Below, in pieces: positions 17,677-26,923 of a stretch of DNA of 64,000 nucleotides. The stretch is from Streptomyces chattanoogensis (GTDB taxonomy: Bacteria > Actinomycetota > Actinomycetes > Streptomycetales > Streptomycetaceae). The first letter of the stretch is position 1. Every line of letters begins with the position of its first letter. The notes under the pieces were generated by a model. That model saw only the letters and a list, made by a program, of their open reading frames with translations. It was not told the DNA's origin and did not search any database. Where the stretch lies: the NCBI RefSeq assembly GCF_001294335.1, contig NZ_LGKG01000013.1, positions 227,227 to 291,226 on the forward strand, written 5' to 3'. Made by a program: the position numbers and the translations under genes.

Positions 17677-17744
17677 CCCCCTCGGCCCCGAGGGCCCTCG
17701 CCCCGAAAAGCCCCCTCCCCTCTCTATAGATCGCCTGAGCTGTC

Positions 17745-18332
17745 ATGATCGAGATCCCGTCCGACCTGAACCCGGCCCTGGTGCCGCTCGCCTTCCTTCT
17801 CGGCAACTGGGAGGGCGCCGGCGTCGCCGACTTCCCCGGCGCGGAGAAGTGCAACTTCGGGCAGGAGGTCACCTTCACCCATGACGGCCGTGACTTCCTC
17901 GAATACACCTCGCACAGCTGGGTGCTCGACCACGAGGGCAAGAAGCTCCGCCCGCTGGAGACCGAGAGCGGCTACTGGCGCGTCGACGCGGACCGCAAGG
18001 TCGAGGTCGTCATGATCCGCGACCAGGGCGTGGTCGAGGTCTGGTACGGCGAGCTGGCCGACAAGAAGCCGCAGATCGACCTGGCCACCGACGCCATCGC
18101 CCGCACCGCGGCCTCCGGCCCGTACAGCGGCGGCAAGCGGCTCTACGGCTATGTCAACAGCGACCTGATGTGGGTCGGCGAGAAGGCCACCCCGGACGTG
18201 CCGCTGCGCCCCTACATGTCGGCGCATCTGAAGAAGGTCGCCGATCTCAAGCAGTGGGCCGAGAGCCTGCCCGACGACATGCCGGACGGGGTCTCCTTCT
18301 TCCGGCCCGACGGCACGCCCTACGAGGGCTGA
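17745..18332 (+). CDS. Nitrobindin-like (FABP-like, DUF1794) protein
   Basis: A 195-residue beta-barrel protein. The family motif GNWEGAG is at about 21-27 and a conserved Tyr-rich strand set follows. Nitrobindins bind ferric heme in a ten-stranded barrel and handle nitric oxide or peroxynitrite. The axial His is expected near the C-terminus, where AHLKKVADL fits. The cobalamin riboswitch begins right after its stop codon. Confidence 0.85.
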   Translation: MIEIPSDLNPALVPLAFLLGNWEGAGVADFPGAEKCNFGQEVTFTHDGRDFLEYTSHSWVLDHEGKKLRPLETESGYWRVDADRKVEVVMIRDQGVVEVWYGELADKKPQIDLATDAIARTAASGPYSGGKRLYGYVNSDLMWVGEKATPDVPLRPYMSAHLKKVADLKQWAESLPDDMPDGVSFFRPDGTPYEG

Positions 18333-18344
18333 CGCCACCCCACG

Positions 18345-18480
18345 TTTGACGCGCCCCGCGGGGGAAGTCCGGTGAGAGTCCGGCGCTGACCCGCAACGGT
18401 GAAACGGAAGCCCCTTCCGTAAGCCCGATCGCCCGCGGGGACGCCGGATCCTGACAACTCGCCGTGGACTGCGAGGGGAC
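18345..18480 (+). promoter_or_regulatory. Cobalamin (B12) riboswitch
   Basis: The conserved core is plain: GGGGGAAGTCCGGTGAGAGTC (from about 18359), then CGCTGACCCGCAACGGT (18384-18400) and AAGCCCGATCGCCC (18421-18434). These match the B12-box class of aptamers. An expression-platform segment follows (CTGACAACTCGCCGTGG, then GCGAGGGG). It lies ahead of btuCDF, so adenosylcobalamin should shut the transporter down. Confidence 0.92.
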
Positions 18481-19600
18481 GCCGCCGTCGCCGCCTCGTG
18501 CCGACGGCCCGCCGCTCCTTTGCGTACGGACACGGCCCGAGCCGATTGCGTACGCCTTGGCACGCCCCGTCCGCACCACCCCGCTGGTGGCCGCGCTCCT
18601 CCTCGCCCTCCTCGGCTCGCTGCTGTGCGGGACCGGCCTCGGCGCCGCCGGAATCGGCTGGCCGCAGGTGCTGCGCTATCTGGGCGCCGGGCTCACCGGC
18701 GGCACCATCGGGCCCGACGAGGTCTCCGCGTACACCATCGTCTGGGAGCTGCGCTTCCCCCGGGCCCTGCTGGCCGCGGTCGTCGGCGCCGGGCTCTCCG
18801 CCATCGGCGTCGCCGTCCAGGCCCTGGTCCGCAACGCCCTCGCCGACCCCTTCGTCCTCGGCATCTCCTCCGGCGCCGCGGTCGGCGCCAATGCCGTCCT
18901 CCTCTTCGGGGCGCTCGGCGCCCTGGGCGTGTGGGCGCTGTCGGTGTCGGCGTTCGTCTCCGCACTGATCGCCATGGCCCTGGTGTACGCGGCCGCCCGT
19001 ACGGCCCATGGGCTCACCCCGCTGCGGCTGGTCCTGACCGGCACCGCGATGTACTACGGCTTCTCCGCGGTCACCACGCTGATGGTGTTCACCGCGGACC
19101 GGGGCGAGGCGGCCCGCTCGGCGATGATGTGGCTGCTCGGGAGCCTGAGCGGGGCGGGCTGGGGCTCGCTGCCGATCGCCGCGGCCGCGGTGACCGCCGC
19201 ACTGGCCCATCTGCTGCTCTCGGCCGGCCGGCTGAACGCGCTGGCCATGGGCGATGAGACCGCCGCCGCCCTCGGGGTGGACGCCGGGCGGCTGCGCCGC
19301 GAGCTGTTCGTGGTCGCCGCCGCGGTCACCGGCGCGGTGGTCGCGGTCAGCGGCGCGATCGGATTCGTCGGACTGATGGTGCCGCATGTGACGCGGATGC
19401 TGGTCGGCGCCGGCCACCGCCGGGTGCTGGCCGTCGCCCCGCTGCTGGGCGCGGTGCTGCTGGTGTGGGTGGATCTGCTGTCGCGGGTGCTGCTGGCACC
19501 GGTGGAACTGCCGGTCGGCGTGCTCACCGCCGTGATCGGCGTGCCCTGCTTCGTGCTGCTGATGCGGCGGCGCGGCTACACCTTCGGAGGCGGTGCCTGA
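18464..19600 (+). CDS. btuC: BtuC-type corrinoid ABC transporter permease
   Basis: A FecCD-family permease with about nine or ten membrane helices, containing the family segments VGAGLSAIGVAVQALVRNAL and GAIGFVGLMVPHVTR. It forms the import channel for cobalamin with BtuD and BtuF. Substrate assignment rests on the riboswitch directly upstream. The start is uncertain: GTG 18464 lies inside the riboswitch platform, while TTG 18557 begins LARPVRTTPL just before the first helix and may be the true start. The stop overlaps the btuD start (TGATG). Confidence 0.87.
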   Translation: MDCEGTPPSPPRADGPPLLCVRTRPEPIAYALARPVRTTPLVAALLLALLGSLLCGTGLGAAGIGWPQVLRYLGAGLTGGTIGPDEVSAYTIVWELRFPRALLAAVVGAGLSAIGVAVQALVRNALADPFVLGISSGAAVGANAVLLFGALGALGVWALSVSAFVSALIAMALVYAAARTAHGLTPLRLVLTGTAMYYGFSAVTTLMVFTADRGEAARSAMMWLLGSLSGAGWGSLPIAAAAVTAALAHLLLSAGRLNALAMGDETAAALGVDAGRLRRELFVVAAAVTGAVVAVSGAIGFVGLMVPHVTRMLVGAGHRRVLAVAPLLGAVLLVWVDLLSRVLLAPVELPVGVLTAVIGVPCFVLLMRRRGYTFGGGA

Positions 19601-20379
19601 TGCGGATCGACATCGAGGGGCTGTCCGTCGCGGTGGCCGGAAACCGCCTCGTCCACGACATCACGCTACGGGCCGACAGCGGGCGGCTCATCGGCCTGGT
19701 CGGCCCCAACGGCAGCGGCAAGTCGACCCTGCTGCGGTGCGTGTACCGCGCGCTGCGGCCGGCCGCCGGGACCGTACGGCTGGACGGCGCGGACCTGCAC
19801 GCCATGGATGCGCGCGAGGGCGCCCGGCTGCTGGCCGCGCTGCCGCAGGAGGCGAGCACGGAGTTCGACTTCACCGTGGCCGAGGTCGTCGCGATGGGGC
19901 GGCTGCCGCATCAGCGCGGCTCCGGCCGGGCGAGCGCCGCCGACACCGAGGTGTGCACGCGGATGCTGGCCCGGGTCGGCGCGGCCCATCTGGCCGACCG
20001 CGGCTTCCTCGCCCTCTCCGGCGGCGAGAAACAGCGCGTCCTGATCGCCCGCGCACTGGCCCAGGAGCCCAAGGTCCTGGTGCTCGACGAACCCACCAAC
20101 CACCTGGACATCGCCCAGCAGTTGGAGGTTCTGGCGCTGGTGCGGGAGAGCGGGCTGACGGTGCTGACCGCACTCCACGACCTCAATCTGGCCGCCGTGC
20201 ACTGCGATGAGCTCCATGTCATCGCCCACGGCCGCATCGTCGCCTCGGGTCCGCCGCACGACGTGCTCACCGCCGGGCTGCTGGCCGAGGTGTTCGGCGT
20301 CCGCGCCCATCGCGTACGGCATCCCGAAACGGGCGCCCCGCAGCTGCTGTTCGACCGCCTGTCCCCGTCCGCCTCATGA
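19600..20379 (+). CDS. btuD: BtuD-type ABC transporter ATPase
   Basis: A 259-residue ATPase: Walker A GPNGSGKST, signature LSGGEKQR, Walker B VLVLDEPTNHLD, switch His in LTALHDLNLA. It drives corrinoid uptake through BtuC. It starts within the btuC stop and overlaps btuF by ATGA, so all three are translationally coupled. Confidence 0.92.
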   Translation: MRIDIEGLSVAVAGNRLVHDITLRADSGRLIGLVGPNGSGKSTLLRCVYRALRPAAGTVRLDGADLHAMDAREGARLLAALPQEASTEFDFTVAEVVAMGRLPHQRGSGRASAADTEVCTRMLARVGAAHLADRGFLALSGGEKQRVLIARALAQEPKVLVLDEPTNHLDIAQQLEVLALVRESGLTVLTALHDLNLAAVHCDELHVIAHGRIVASGPPHDVLTAGLLAEVFGVRAHRVRHPETGAPQLLFDRLSPSAS

Positions 20380-21407
20380 GGTCCTTCATGCCCATCCGCC
20401 GCCCCGCCGCCCTGCTCGCCGTCCTCACCCTCGCGCTCACCGGCTGCGGCGCACGCGTGGCCCCCGGCACCGGGAACGCCGCCGACCGCCCCTCGGCCCA
20501 CTACCCCGTCACCATCGACAACTGCGGCGTCAGGACGACGTACGACAAGGCGCCCCGGCGCGTGGTCACCAACGACGTGGGCATCGCCGACATCATGTTC
20601 GCGCTGGGCCTCGAGGACCACATGGCGGGCTACATCATGCCCGCCTACCGGGGCGATCTCGCCGCCGTCCCGTGGAAGTCCGCCTACGGCAAGGTCCCCT
20701 GGCTCTCCAAGAAGGCCATCACCAAGGAAATGGCCCTGGACGCCAGGGCCGATCTGGTCTTCGCGGGCTGGCACTACGGCTTCGGCGAGGAGAGCGGTGT
20801 CACCCCGGCCTCCCTCAAGAAGCTCGGCATCGGCAGCTACGTCCTGACCGAGTCCTGCCGCAACGGCACCGGCGACGGCTCACGCGGTGTGATGCCGCCG
20901 CTGGAGGCCCTCTACACCGACCTGGAGACGCTGGGAAAGATCTTCGACGTGGAGGACCGCGCCGCCGCACTGATCAAGAAATACAAGAAGCAGGTCGCCG
21001 ACGCCCAGGCCAAGGCCCCCGAGGAGGGCGAGCGGCCGTCGGTCTTCCTCTACGACGGAGGCGAGGACAAACCGCTGACCTCGGGCCGCTACGCCGGACC
21101 GCACGACATCATCACCAAGGCGGGCGGCCGGCACGTCATGAAGGACCTCAAGGACTCCTGGACGACCGTCGGCTGGGAAACCGTCGTCGAACGCAACCCG
21201 GACGTCATCGTCATCAACGACTACGGCACCCCTTCCGCCGCCCGGAAGAAGGCGTTCCTCGAGTCCTACCCGCCCCTCGCGCACGTCTCGGCGATCAAGC
21301 ACCACCGCATCTACGTCATGGATTACGCCGATCTGGTCGAGAGCCCGCGCAATCCCGCCGCGGTCACCGCACTGGCGGAGTATCTGCGGGACGTACACAC
21401 GGGCTGA
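20376..21407 (+). CDS. btuF: BtuF-type substrate-binding lipoprotein
   Basis: A 343-residue extracellular binding protein. A signal peptide ends in the lipobox LTGC with Cys24. The class III fold has two lobes joined by a long helix (about 175-205, LETLGKIFDVEDRAAAL). It should capture corrinoids and deliver them to BtuCD. A siderophore substrate would be the alternative from family alone, but the riboswitch argues for B12. Confidence 0.88.
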   Translation: MRSFMPIRRPAALLAVLTLALTGCGARVAPGTGNAADRPSAHYPVTIDNCGVRTTYDKAPRRVVTNDVGIADIMFALGLEDHMAGYIMPAYRGDLAAVPWKSAYGKVPWLSKKAITKEMALDARADLVFAGWHYGFGEESGVTPASLKKLGIGSYVLTESCRNGTGDGSRGVMPPLEALYTDLETLGKIFDVEDRAAALIKKYKKQVADAQAKAPEEGERPSVFLYDGGEDKPLTSGRYAGPHDIITKAGGRHVMKDLKDSWTTVGWETVVERNPDVIVINDYGTPSAARKKAFLESYPPLAHVSAIKHHRIYVMDYADLVESPRNPAAVTALAEYLRDVHTG

Positions 21408-21428
21408 CCGCCCTCCTACACTGGCTGT

Positions 21429-21878
21429 GTGGTGACCACCAACTGGCAGAGCGACCTCCGCAGGCGCGGGTACCGCCTGACCCCACAGCGCCAGCTCGTC
21501 CTGGAGGCCGTGGACAGGCTGGAGCACGCCACCCCTGACGACATCCTCACCGAGGTCCGCAAGACGGCGGGCGGCGTGAACATCTCCACGGTCTACCGGA
21601 CCCTGGAGCTGCTGGAGGAGCTCGGCCTGGTCAGCCACGCCCACCTGGGCCACGGCTCACCGACGTACCACCTGGCCGACCGGCACCACCACATCCATCT
21701 GGTGTGCCGGGACTGCACCGAGATCATCGAGGCGGACCAGTCGGTGGCCGACGCGCTGACGTCCCAACTGCGCAGCCAATTCGGCTTCGATACGGATATG
21801 AAGCACTTCGCGATCTTCGGGCGCTGTGCGGCATGCACCGAAAAAGCCAATGCGAAGGCCGCTCGGAACGACGCATAG
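21429..21878 (+). CDS. nur: Nur, Fur-family nickel-responsive regulator
   Basis: A 149-residue repressor that closely follows S. coelicolor Nur as I recall it (opening WQSDLRRRGYRLTPQRQLVL). Nur uses nickel as corepressor to control nickel uptake genes and the sodF/sodN switch. The winged helix spans about 1-85. The His-rich metal region is ADRHHHIHLVCRDC. A single C-terminal CAAC pair remains. A TACACT -10 box (21416-21421) lies seven bases before the GTG, so the mRNA is probably leaderless. Confidence 0.93.
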   Translation: MVTTNWQSDLRRRGYRLTPQRQLVLEAVDRLEHATPDDILTEVRKTAGGVNISTVYRTLELLEELGLVSHAHLGHGSPTYHLADRHHHIHLVCRDCTEIIEADQSVADALTSQLRSQFGFDTDMKHFAIFGRCAACTEKANAKAARNDA

Positions 21879-21899
21879 TCGCGCCGTAGGCTGGCTTCC

Positions 21900-22865
21900 A
21901 TGAAGAGCCCACTGCTGTCGCTGCCCGGTGCCGTTCCCGCCGAGGCCCCCGACGAAGGTGTCGCCGCGCACTACGGCGATCTCTTCCGGGAGCAACGGAC
22001 CCTCGCCGACGGCTCCGGCTTCGTGGACCTCTCGCACCGTGGCGTGGTCACCGTCAGCGGTCCCGAGCGGCTGAGCTGGCTGCATCTGCTGATCACCCAG
22101 CACGTCAGCGAGCTGCCGCCCGGCCGGGCCACCGAGGCGCTGATCCTGTCCGCGCACGGCCACATCGAGCACGCCCTCTACCTCGTCGACGACGGCGAGA
22201 CGACCTGGCTGCACACCGAGCCCGGCGACCAGGAGGCGCTGATCGCCTATCTGGAGAGCATGAAGTTCTTCTACCGCGTCGAGGTCGCCGACCGCACCGA
22301 GGAGACCGCCGTCGTCCACCTCCCGGCGGGTTCGATCGCCGAGGTGCCCGAGGGCGCAGTCGTACGGGAGACCCCGCACGGCCGCGATCTCTTCCTCCCC
22401 CGCGCCGACCTGGAGTCCTTCGCGGCGGCCCACGGACCCGCGGTCGGCGTGCTCGCCCTCGAGGCCCTGCGCGTCGAGGCGCACCGCCCGCGGCTGGGCC
22501 TGGAGACGGACCACCGCACCATCCCGCACGAGCTGGGCTGGATCGGCACCGCCGTGCACCTCCAGAAGGGCTGCTACCGCGGCCAGGAGACCGTCGCCCG
22601 CGTCCACAACCTGGGCAAGCCCCCGCGCCGTCTGGTCTTCCTCCACCTGGACGGCAGCGAGGTCCATCTCCCCCCGCACGGCACCCCCGTACGCCTGACC
22701 GCCGACGGCGCGGAAGGCCGTCAGCTCGGCTTCATCACCACCTCGGCCCGCCATCACGAGCTCGGCCCGATCGCCCTGGCCCTGGTCAAGCGCAATGTCC
22801 CGGTTGACGCGCAGCTGATGGCGGGCGACACGGCGGCGGCCCAAGAGGTCATCGTCCAGCCGTGA
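21900..22865 (+). CDS. ygfZ: YgfZ/GcvT-like folate-binding protein
   Basis: A 321-residue protein with the family signature KGCYRGQE at about 224-231. YgfZ proteins bind tetrahydrofolate and help maintain iron-sulfur enzymes, with the Cys of KGCYxGQE required. It follows nur after 21 bases and has its own TAGGCT box seven bases before the ATG, so it may be a leaderless unit of its own. Confidence 0.92.
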   Translation: MKSPLLSLPGAVPAEAPDEGVAAHYGDLFREQRTLADGSGFVDLSHRGVVTVSGPERLSWLHLLITQHVSELPPGRATEALILSAHGHIEHALYLVDDGETTWLHTEPGDQEALIAYLESMKFFYRVEVADRTEETAVVHLPAGSIAEVPEGAVVRETPHGRDLFLPRADLESFAAAHGPAVGVLALEALRVEAHRPRLGLETDHRTIPHELGWIGTAVHLQKGCYRGQETVARVHNLGKPPRRLVFLHLDGSEVHLPPHGTPVRLTADGAEGRQLGFITTSARHHELGPIALALVKRNVPVDAQLMAGDTAAAQEVIVQP

Positions 22866-22886
22866 CGCCGGGGGCCGGAAGTGCCG

Positions 22887-23312
22887 CTAGACCTCCACGA
22901 GCACCGTGAAAGGACCGTCGTTCGTCAGCGACACCTTCATGTCCGCGCCGAAGCGGCCGGTCTCCACGCGGGCGCCCAGGGCGCGGAGTTGGGCGACGAC
23001 CTCGTCGACGAGAGGCTCGGCGACCGGGCCGGGGGCGGCGGCGTTCCAGGTGGGGCGGCGGCCCTTGCGGGCGTCACCGTAGAGAGTGAACTGGCTGATC
23101 ACCAGGAGCGGCGCCCCGTTGTCCGAACAGGACTTCTCGCCCTGCAGGATCCGTACCGACCACAGCTTGCGGGCGAGCTGTGCCGCCTTCTCGCGGGTGT
23201 CCTCGTGCGTGACCCCCACCAGCACGCACAGCCCTTCCCCGACGATCTCCCCGACCGTCTCGCCCGCCACCTCGACGCGGGCGCCGTCGACCCTCTGCAC
23301 CACAGCTCGCAT
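22887..23312 (-). CDS. dtd: D-aminoacyl-tRNA deacylase
   Basis: A 141-residue DTD enzyme that removes D-amino acids from mischarged tRNAs. The first conserved motif SQFTLYGD is intact. The second reads TNDGPFT, where most homologues have NSGPxT; the Gly-Pro pair that rejects L-amino acids is kept. The ATG at 23312 gives the standard start MRAVVQRV. It converges with ygfZ. Confidence 0.93.
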   Translation of the reverse strand: MRAVVQRVDGARVEVAGETVGEIVGEGLCVLVGVTHEDTREKAAQLARKLWSVRILQGEKSCSDNGAPLLVISQFTLYGDARKGRRPTWNAAAPGPVAEPLVDEVVAQLRALGARVETGRFGADMKVSLTNDGPFTVLVEV

Positions 23313-23508
23313 GGGGCCCATCATGCCGGGGCCCGGCCTCGCATCACACAGGCGGCCGGGTGCCCGGGCGGCCTTACCCCCTTTCGGGGCCGTTCGGGTG
23401 CCCTCGCCCTGCACACGGACCGCCCAGAGTGGCACGATGCGTGCACGTGGTGCGTTTCACGGACAACATGCCCTGGATGCCGCACCCGATGAGGGGACGG
23501 AACGCTTC

Positions 23509-24231
23509 ATGACCACTGCCGGATCCGGGCGCACACCCGGTCCCGTACCACCCGCGCGTACGACGCCCGCCGCGCGTACGCCACCGGCCGCGCCCGCGCC
23601 GCCGACCGGGCCGTCCCCGGCCGCCCTGACGACCACGACCACGGCAACGGCTCGCGTCGAGCCCGTCCGCACCGAGGATTGCCCCATGCCCCAGGCAGGC
23701 CAGGCGCAGCACCCCCGCCCGCCGCAGCAGCGCGACCGGTTCCGCCCCGTCGCCCCGCCCGACCTGTCCGGTCTGACCCTGCCCGAGCTGCGGGTGGTGC
23801 GGCGCGACTCACAGCAGGAAGAGGCCGATCTGAGCTATCTGCGCCGGCTGCTGCAGGGCCGCATCGACATCCTGCGGGCCGAGATCGCCCATCGGGCCAC
23901 CCCGCATTCGCCGCTGCTGGACCGCCTCCCGGAGATCCTCACGGACGTCCCGTCGCGGCACCGCTCCTCGGCGCGGCATGTGACGGTGGGCACGCCGCAC
24001 AGCGAGGAGTACCGCCGGCTGGCCGAGGAGATGCTCGGCGAGGTGGAACTGTCCGACCTGGGCGCGCGGACGGACGAGGAGCTGGATGCGGCGATGGCCC
24101 GGCTGATCCGCTACGAGCGCCAGATCTCGCAGCGCCGCCAGTCCCTGCAGCGGATGGCCGATGATTGCAGTGGAGAGATTGCCCGCAGGTACCGTGAAGG
24201 CGAAGCACAAGTCGACGACCTGCTGTCCTGA
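23509..24231 (+). CDS. rsiG: RsiG, c-di-GMP-dependent anti-sigma factor for WhiG
   Basis: Both copies of the RsiG binding motif E-x3-S-x2-R-x3-Q-x3-D are exact: Glu105, Ser109, Arg112, Gln116, Asp120 on the first helix and Glu203, Ser207, Arg210, Gln214, Asp218 on the second. In S. venezuelae RsiG sequesters WhiG, the late sporulation sigma factor, when armed by a c-di-GMP dimer held by this antiparallel coiled coil. The first 59 residues are Pro/Ala/Thr-rich. An ATG at 23686 behind ACCGAGGATT would remove them and may be the true start. Confidence 0.9.
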   Translation: MTTAGSGRTPGPVPPARTTPAARTPPAAPAPPTGPSPAALTTTTTATARVEPVRTEDCPMPQAGQAQHPRPPQQRDRFRPVAPPDLSGLTLPELRVVRRDSQQEEADLSYLRRLLQGRIDILRAEIAHRATPHSPLLDRLPEILTDVPSRHRSSARHVTVGTPHSEEYRRLAEEMLGEVELSDLGARTDEELDAAMARLIRYERQISQRRQSLQRMADDCSGEIARRYREGEAQVDDLLS

Positions 24232-24285
24232 CCGGGCCACAAGCCCTCGGGCGGCGGGTTCACCTCATCCTCCGGAAGGCCGCCG

Positions 24286-25323
24286 ATGACCTCGCCCACC
24301 AGCCCGGTATCTGCACCGGATTCCGCGCCCGTTTCCGCGCCGATATCCGCACCGTCACTTGCGCTGTCCCCGGAAGCCACCTCCTCCCCCGTCCTCGCCG
24401 AGGTCGTCCGCTCCGGTTTCGTCGAGGGCCGCCACCGCGGCTCCCTGGTGGTGCTGGCGGCCGACGGCAGCGTGGAGTGGTCCCTCGGCGATGCCGCCGC
24501 CCCCGTCTTCCCCCGCTCCGCGAACAAGCCGATGCAGGCCGCGGCGGTGCTGCGGGCCGGACTGGACCTCGCGGGCGAGCGGCTGGCGCTGAGCGCCGCG
24601 AGCCACTCCGGCGAGCCCTTCCACCTCGATCTTGTGCGCACCATGCTCACCGAGCACGGTCTGACCGCCGGGCAGCTGCAGACGCCCCCGGATCTGCCGC
24701 TGGACCCGGCGGAGGCGGAGGCCTACCTGGCCGCGGGCAACGTCCGCGAGCCGCTCACCATGAACTGCTCCGGCAAGCACACCGCCATGCTGGCCGCCAG
24801 CGCCCTCAACGGCTGGCCGCTCGACTCCTACCTGGCGCAGGACCACCCGCTCCAGCAGATGATCCTCGAGGGCGTGCGCAAGGCGAGCGGCGAGGAGGTC
24901 GCACACATCGGCACGGACGGCTGCGGCGCGCCCCTGATGTCGCTGTCGCTGACCGGTCTGGCCCGCGCCTTCCGGTACTTCGTCCTGGCCGAGCCGGGCA
25001 CCCCGGAGCGCCGGGTCGCGGACGCCATGCGCGCCCACCCCGAGTACGTCGCCGGCACCCGCCGCCCCGACACCTGGCTGATGCAGGCCCTCCCCGGCAC
25101 CCTGTCCAAGATGGGCGCCGAGGCCGTCCAGGCGCTGGCCCTGCCCGACGGCCGGGCCCTCGCCTTCAAGATCGACGACGGCGCGGCCCGCACCCTGGGC
25201 CCGGTGCTGGCCCGGGTCCTGCGCCGGATGGGCATCAACCACCCCGTGCTGGAGAAGATCGAGGACGTGCCGCTGCTGGGCGGCGGGGCGCGGGTCGGGG
25301 AGATCCGGGCCGCGGCGTTCTGA
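24286..25323 (+). CDS. L-asparaginase II family protein (R. etli type)
   Basis: A 345-residue member of the PF06089 asparaginase family, which resembles serine beta-lactamases rather than E. coli asparaginase. Visible motifs are FPRSANKPMQA (Ser-x-x-Lys pair), MNCSGKHTAM and GTDGCGAPLMS, the last two holding the conserved Cys and Lys. It should hydrolyse asparagine to aspartate and ammonia in the cytoplasm. The first 35 residues are Ser/Pro/Ala-rich with SAP repeats. It follows rsiG after 54 bases. Confidence 0.9.
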   Translation: MTSPTSPVSAPDSAPVSAPISAPSLALSPEATSSPVLAEVVRSGFVEGRHRGSLVVLAADGSVEWSLGDAAAPVFPRSANKPMQAAAVLRAGLDLAGERLALSAASHSGEPFHLDLVRTMLTEHGLTAGQLQTPPDLPLDPAEAEAYLAAGNVREPLTMNCSGKHTAMLAASALNGWPLDSYLAQDHPLQQMILEGVRKASGEEVAHIGTDGCGAPLMSLSLTGLARAFRYFVLAEPGTPERRVADAMRAHPEYVAGTRRPDTWLMQALPGTLSKMGAEAVQALALPDGRALAFKIDDGAARTLGPVLARVLRRMGINHPVLEKIEDVPLLGGGARVGEIRAAAF

Positions 25324-25482
25324 CGGCAGCGGGAGACGGTCCGACGGCGACGGGAGACGGCGGGGCCGCAGCCCGTCACCGTCGGACCCCTTCGCGGGCG
25401 GCACACCGGGCCCGGCCTCCGGAACGCTGCCGCGCGGCCAATCCATGCGACGTTCGGGCACAGGTGTGATTACCGTGCCGTC

Positions 25483-26724
25483 ATGAGCTTAGAGATCCGT
25501 ACAGTCGGCGACGACGACCTCCGCGGCTGGGCCGTGGCGGTGGCAACCGGCTTTCTCAAACCTCCGGTGACCTCCGACGAGGACATCGCCTTCCGCCGGT
25601 CGGACTACGACCCCGAGCGGACGTGGGGCGCCTACGACGACGGGCGCTGCGTGGCCACCTTCCGCAGCTTCCCGCAGGAGCTGACGGTGGTGGGCGGCGC
25701 CCCGGTGCCCACCGACGCCGTCTCGGCCGTGACCGTGCTGCCCACGCACCGCCGGCGCGGCCTGCTGAGCCGGATGATGGCGAACGACCTGCGGGCCGCC
25801 AAGGAGCGCGGCGATGCCGCCGCCACGCTGATCGCCGCCGAGTACCCCATCTACGGGCGGTTCGGTTTCGGCCCGGCGACCTGGACGTCCGCCTGGCGTA
25901 TCGATACGGCGAGGGCCGGTCTCGACCCGCGGCACGCCGCCCCGGAGAGCGGCGGCCGGATCGACTTCGCCTCCCCGGAGGAGGTCCGCGGGTTCGGCCC
26001 CGGCCTCCATGACCGCTTCCGCGTCCAGGTGCCGGGGGCGGTCTCCCGTAACGACAAGTGGTGGCTGCGGGCCACCGGCGCCGTGCGCCTGGCCCACGAC
26101 CCTCCGACGGAGCGTCATCACGCCGTCTACCGTTCCCCGTCCGGCGCGATCGAGGGTCTGGCCAGCTACACGTACGAGGACCGGTGGGAGGCAAAGCGGC
26201 CGGACAACAGCGCGCATGTCGAGCGGCTCATCGCGACCTCGCCGGACGCCGAGCGGGCGCTGTGGCAGTTCCTGTGCTCCATCGACTGGGTGCAGTACGT
26301 CCACACCGGCCAGCGCGCGCCCGACGATCTGCTGCCGCACTTCCTGGGCGACCCGCGGGCCGCCGCCATCCAGGAGCACTCGGACTATCTGTGGCTGCGC
26401 CCGCTGGATGTGCCCCGTCTCCTGGAGGCACGTACGTACCCGGTGGCCGGCACCCTCGTCCTGGAGGTCGAGGACCGCGCCAGGCTGGCCGGCGGCCGCT
26501 TCCTCCTGGACGCGGGCCCGGAGGGCGCCACCTGTACGCCGACCACCCGTTCCGCCGAACTCTCCCTTGGTGTGGGCGAGTTGGCCGAGCTCTATCTGGG
26601 TGACGCGGCCGCCGCGCGGCTGGCGGCACTGGGCCGGGTCCACGAGGCGCGGCCGGGTGCACTCGCCACCGCCGACGCCCTGCTGCACACGGCGCGCCGG
26701 CCGTGGTGCCCGGACATGTTCTGA
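25483..26724 (+). CDS. Eis-like GNAT N-acetyltransferase
   Basis: A 413-residue protein with the three-domain Eis layout: N-terminal GNAT with acetyl-CoA motif VLPTHRRRGLLSRMM (about 86-100), the conserved segment AEYPIYGRFGFGP, a second GNAT-like domain, and a C-terminal sterol-carrier-like domain ending in Phe. The C-terminal carboxylate acts as catalytic base in Eis. Eis proteins acetylate amines, including aminoglycosides in mycobacteria. The natural substrate here is unknown. Confidence 0.9.
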   Translation: MSLEIRTVGDDDLRGWAVAVATGFLKPPVTSDEDIAFRRSDYDPERTWGAYDDGRCVATFRSFPQELTVVGGAPVPTDAVSAVTVLPTHRRRGLLSRMMANDLRAAKERGDAAATLIAAEYPIYGRFGFGPATWTSAWRIDTARAGLDPRHAAPESGGRIDFASPEEVRGFGPGLHDRFRVQVPGAVSRNDKWWLRATGAVRLAHDPPTERHHAVYRSPSGAIEGLASYTYEDRWEAKRPDNSAHVERLIATSPDAERALWQFLCSIDWVQYVHTGQRAPDDLLPHFLGDPRAAAIQEHSDYLWLRPLDVPRLLEARTYPVAGTLVLEVEDRARLAGGRFLLDAGPEGATCTPTTRSAELSLGVGELAELYLGDAAAARLAALGRVHEARPGALATADALLHTARRPWCPDMF

Positions 26725-26923
26725 CCGGGACCCGCCGTGTTCCGAGGGGGATCGCCCGGCCGGCCCGGTGGCGCCGTGCGATCCCTTCCGAAACGGCGGC
26801 CGCGACCGCTGCCCCACGCCCCCTGGCCTGCATAAGGTGGCGAGGACAGAGACAGCGCACGAGTGCCCCGGTGCACCTCCCGTGCATCGGGGCACCACCC
26901 ACCACAGCAGGAGGCCGGCGACC
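26725..26923. other. Intergenic region before ankyrin gene
   Basis: 199 bases without a gene. It ends with CAGGAGGCC, a strong ribosome-binding site for the ankyrin protein. No confident operator was seen. Confidence 0.4.

Noticed and set aside
20376..21407. Siderophore-binding protein assignment
   Set aside because: Family alone would allow it, but the cobalamin riboswitch at the head of the operon favours corrinoid uptake.
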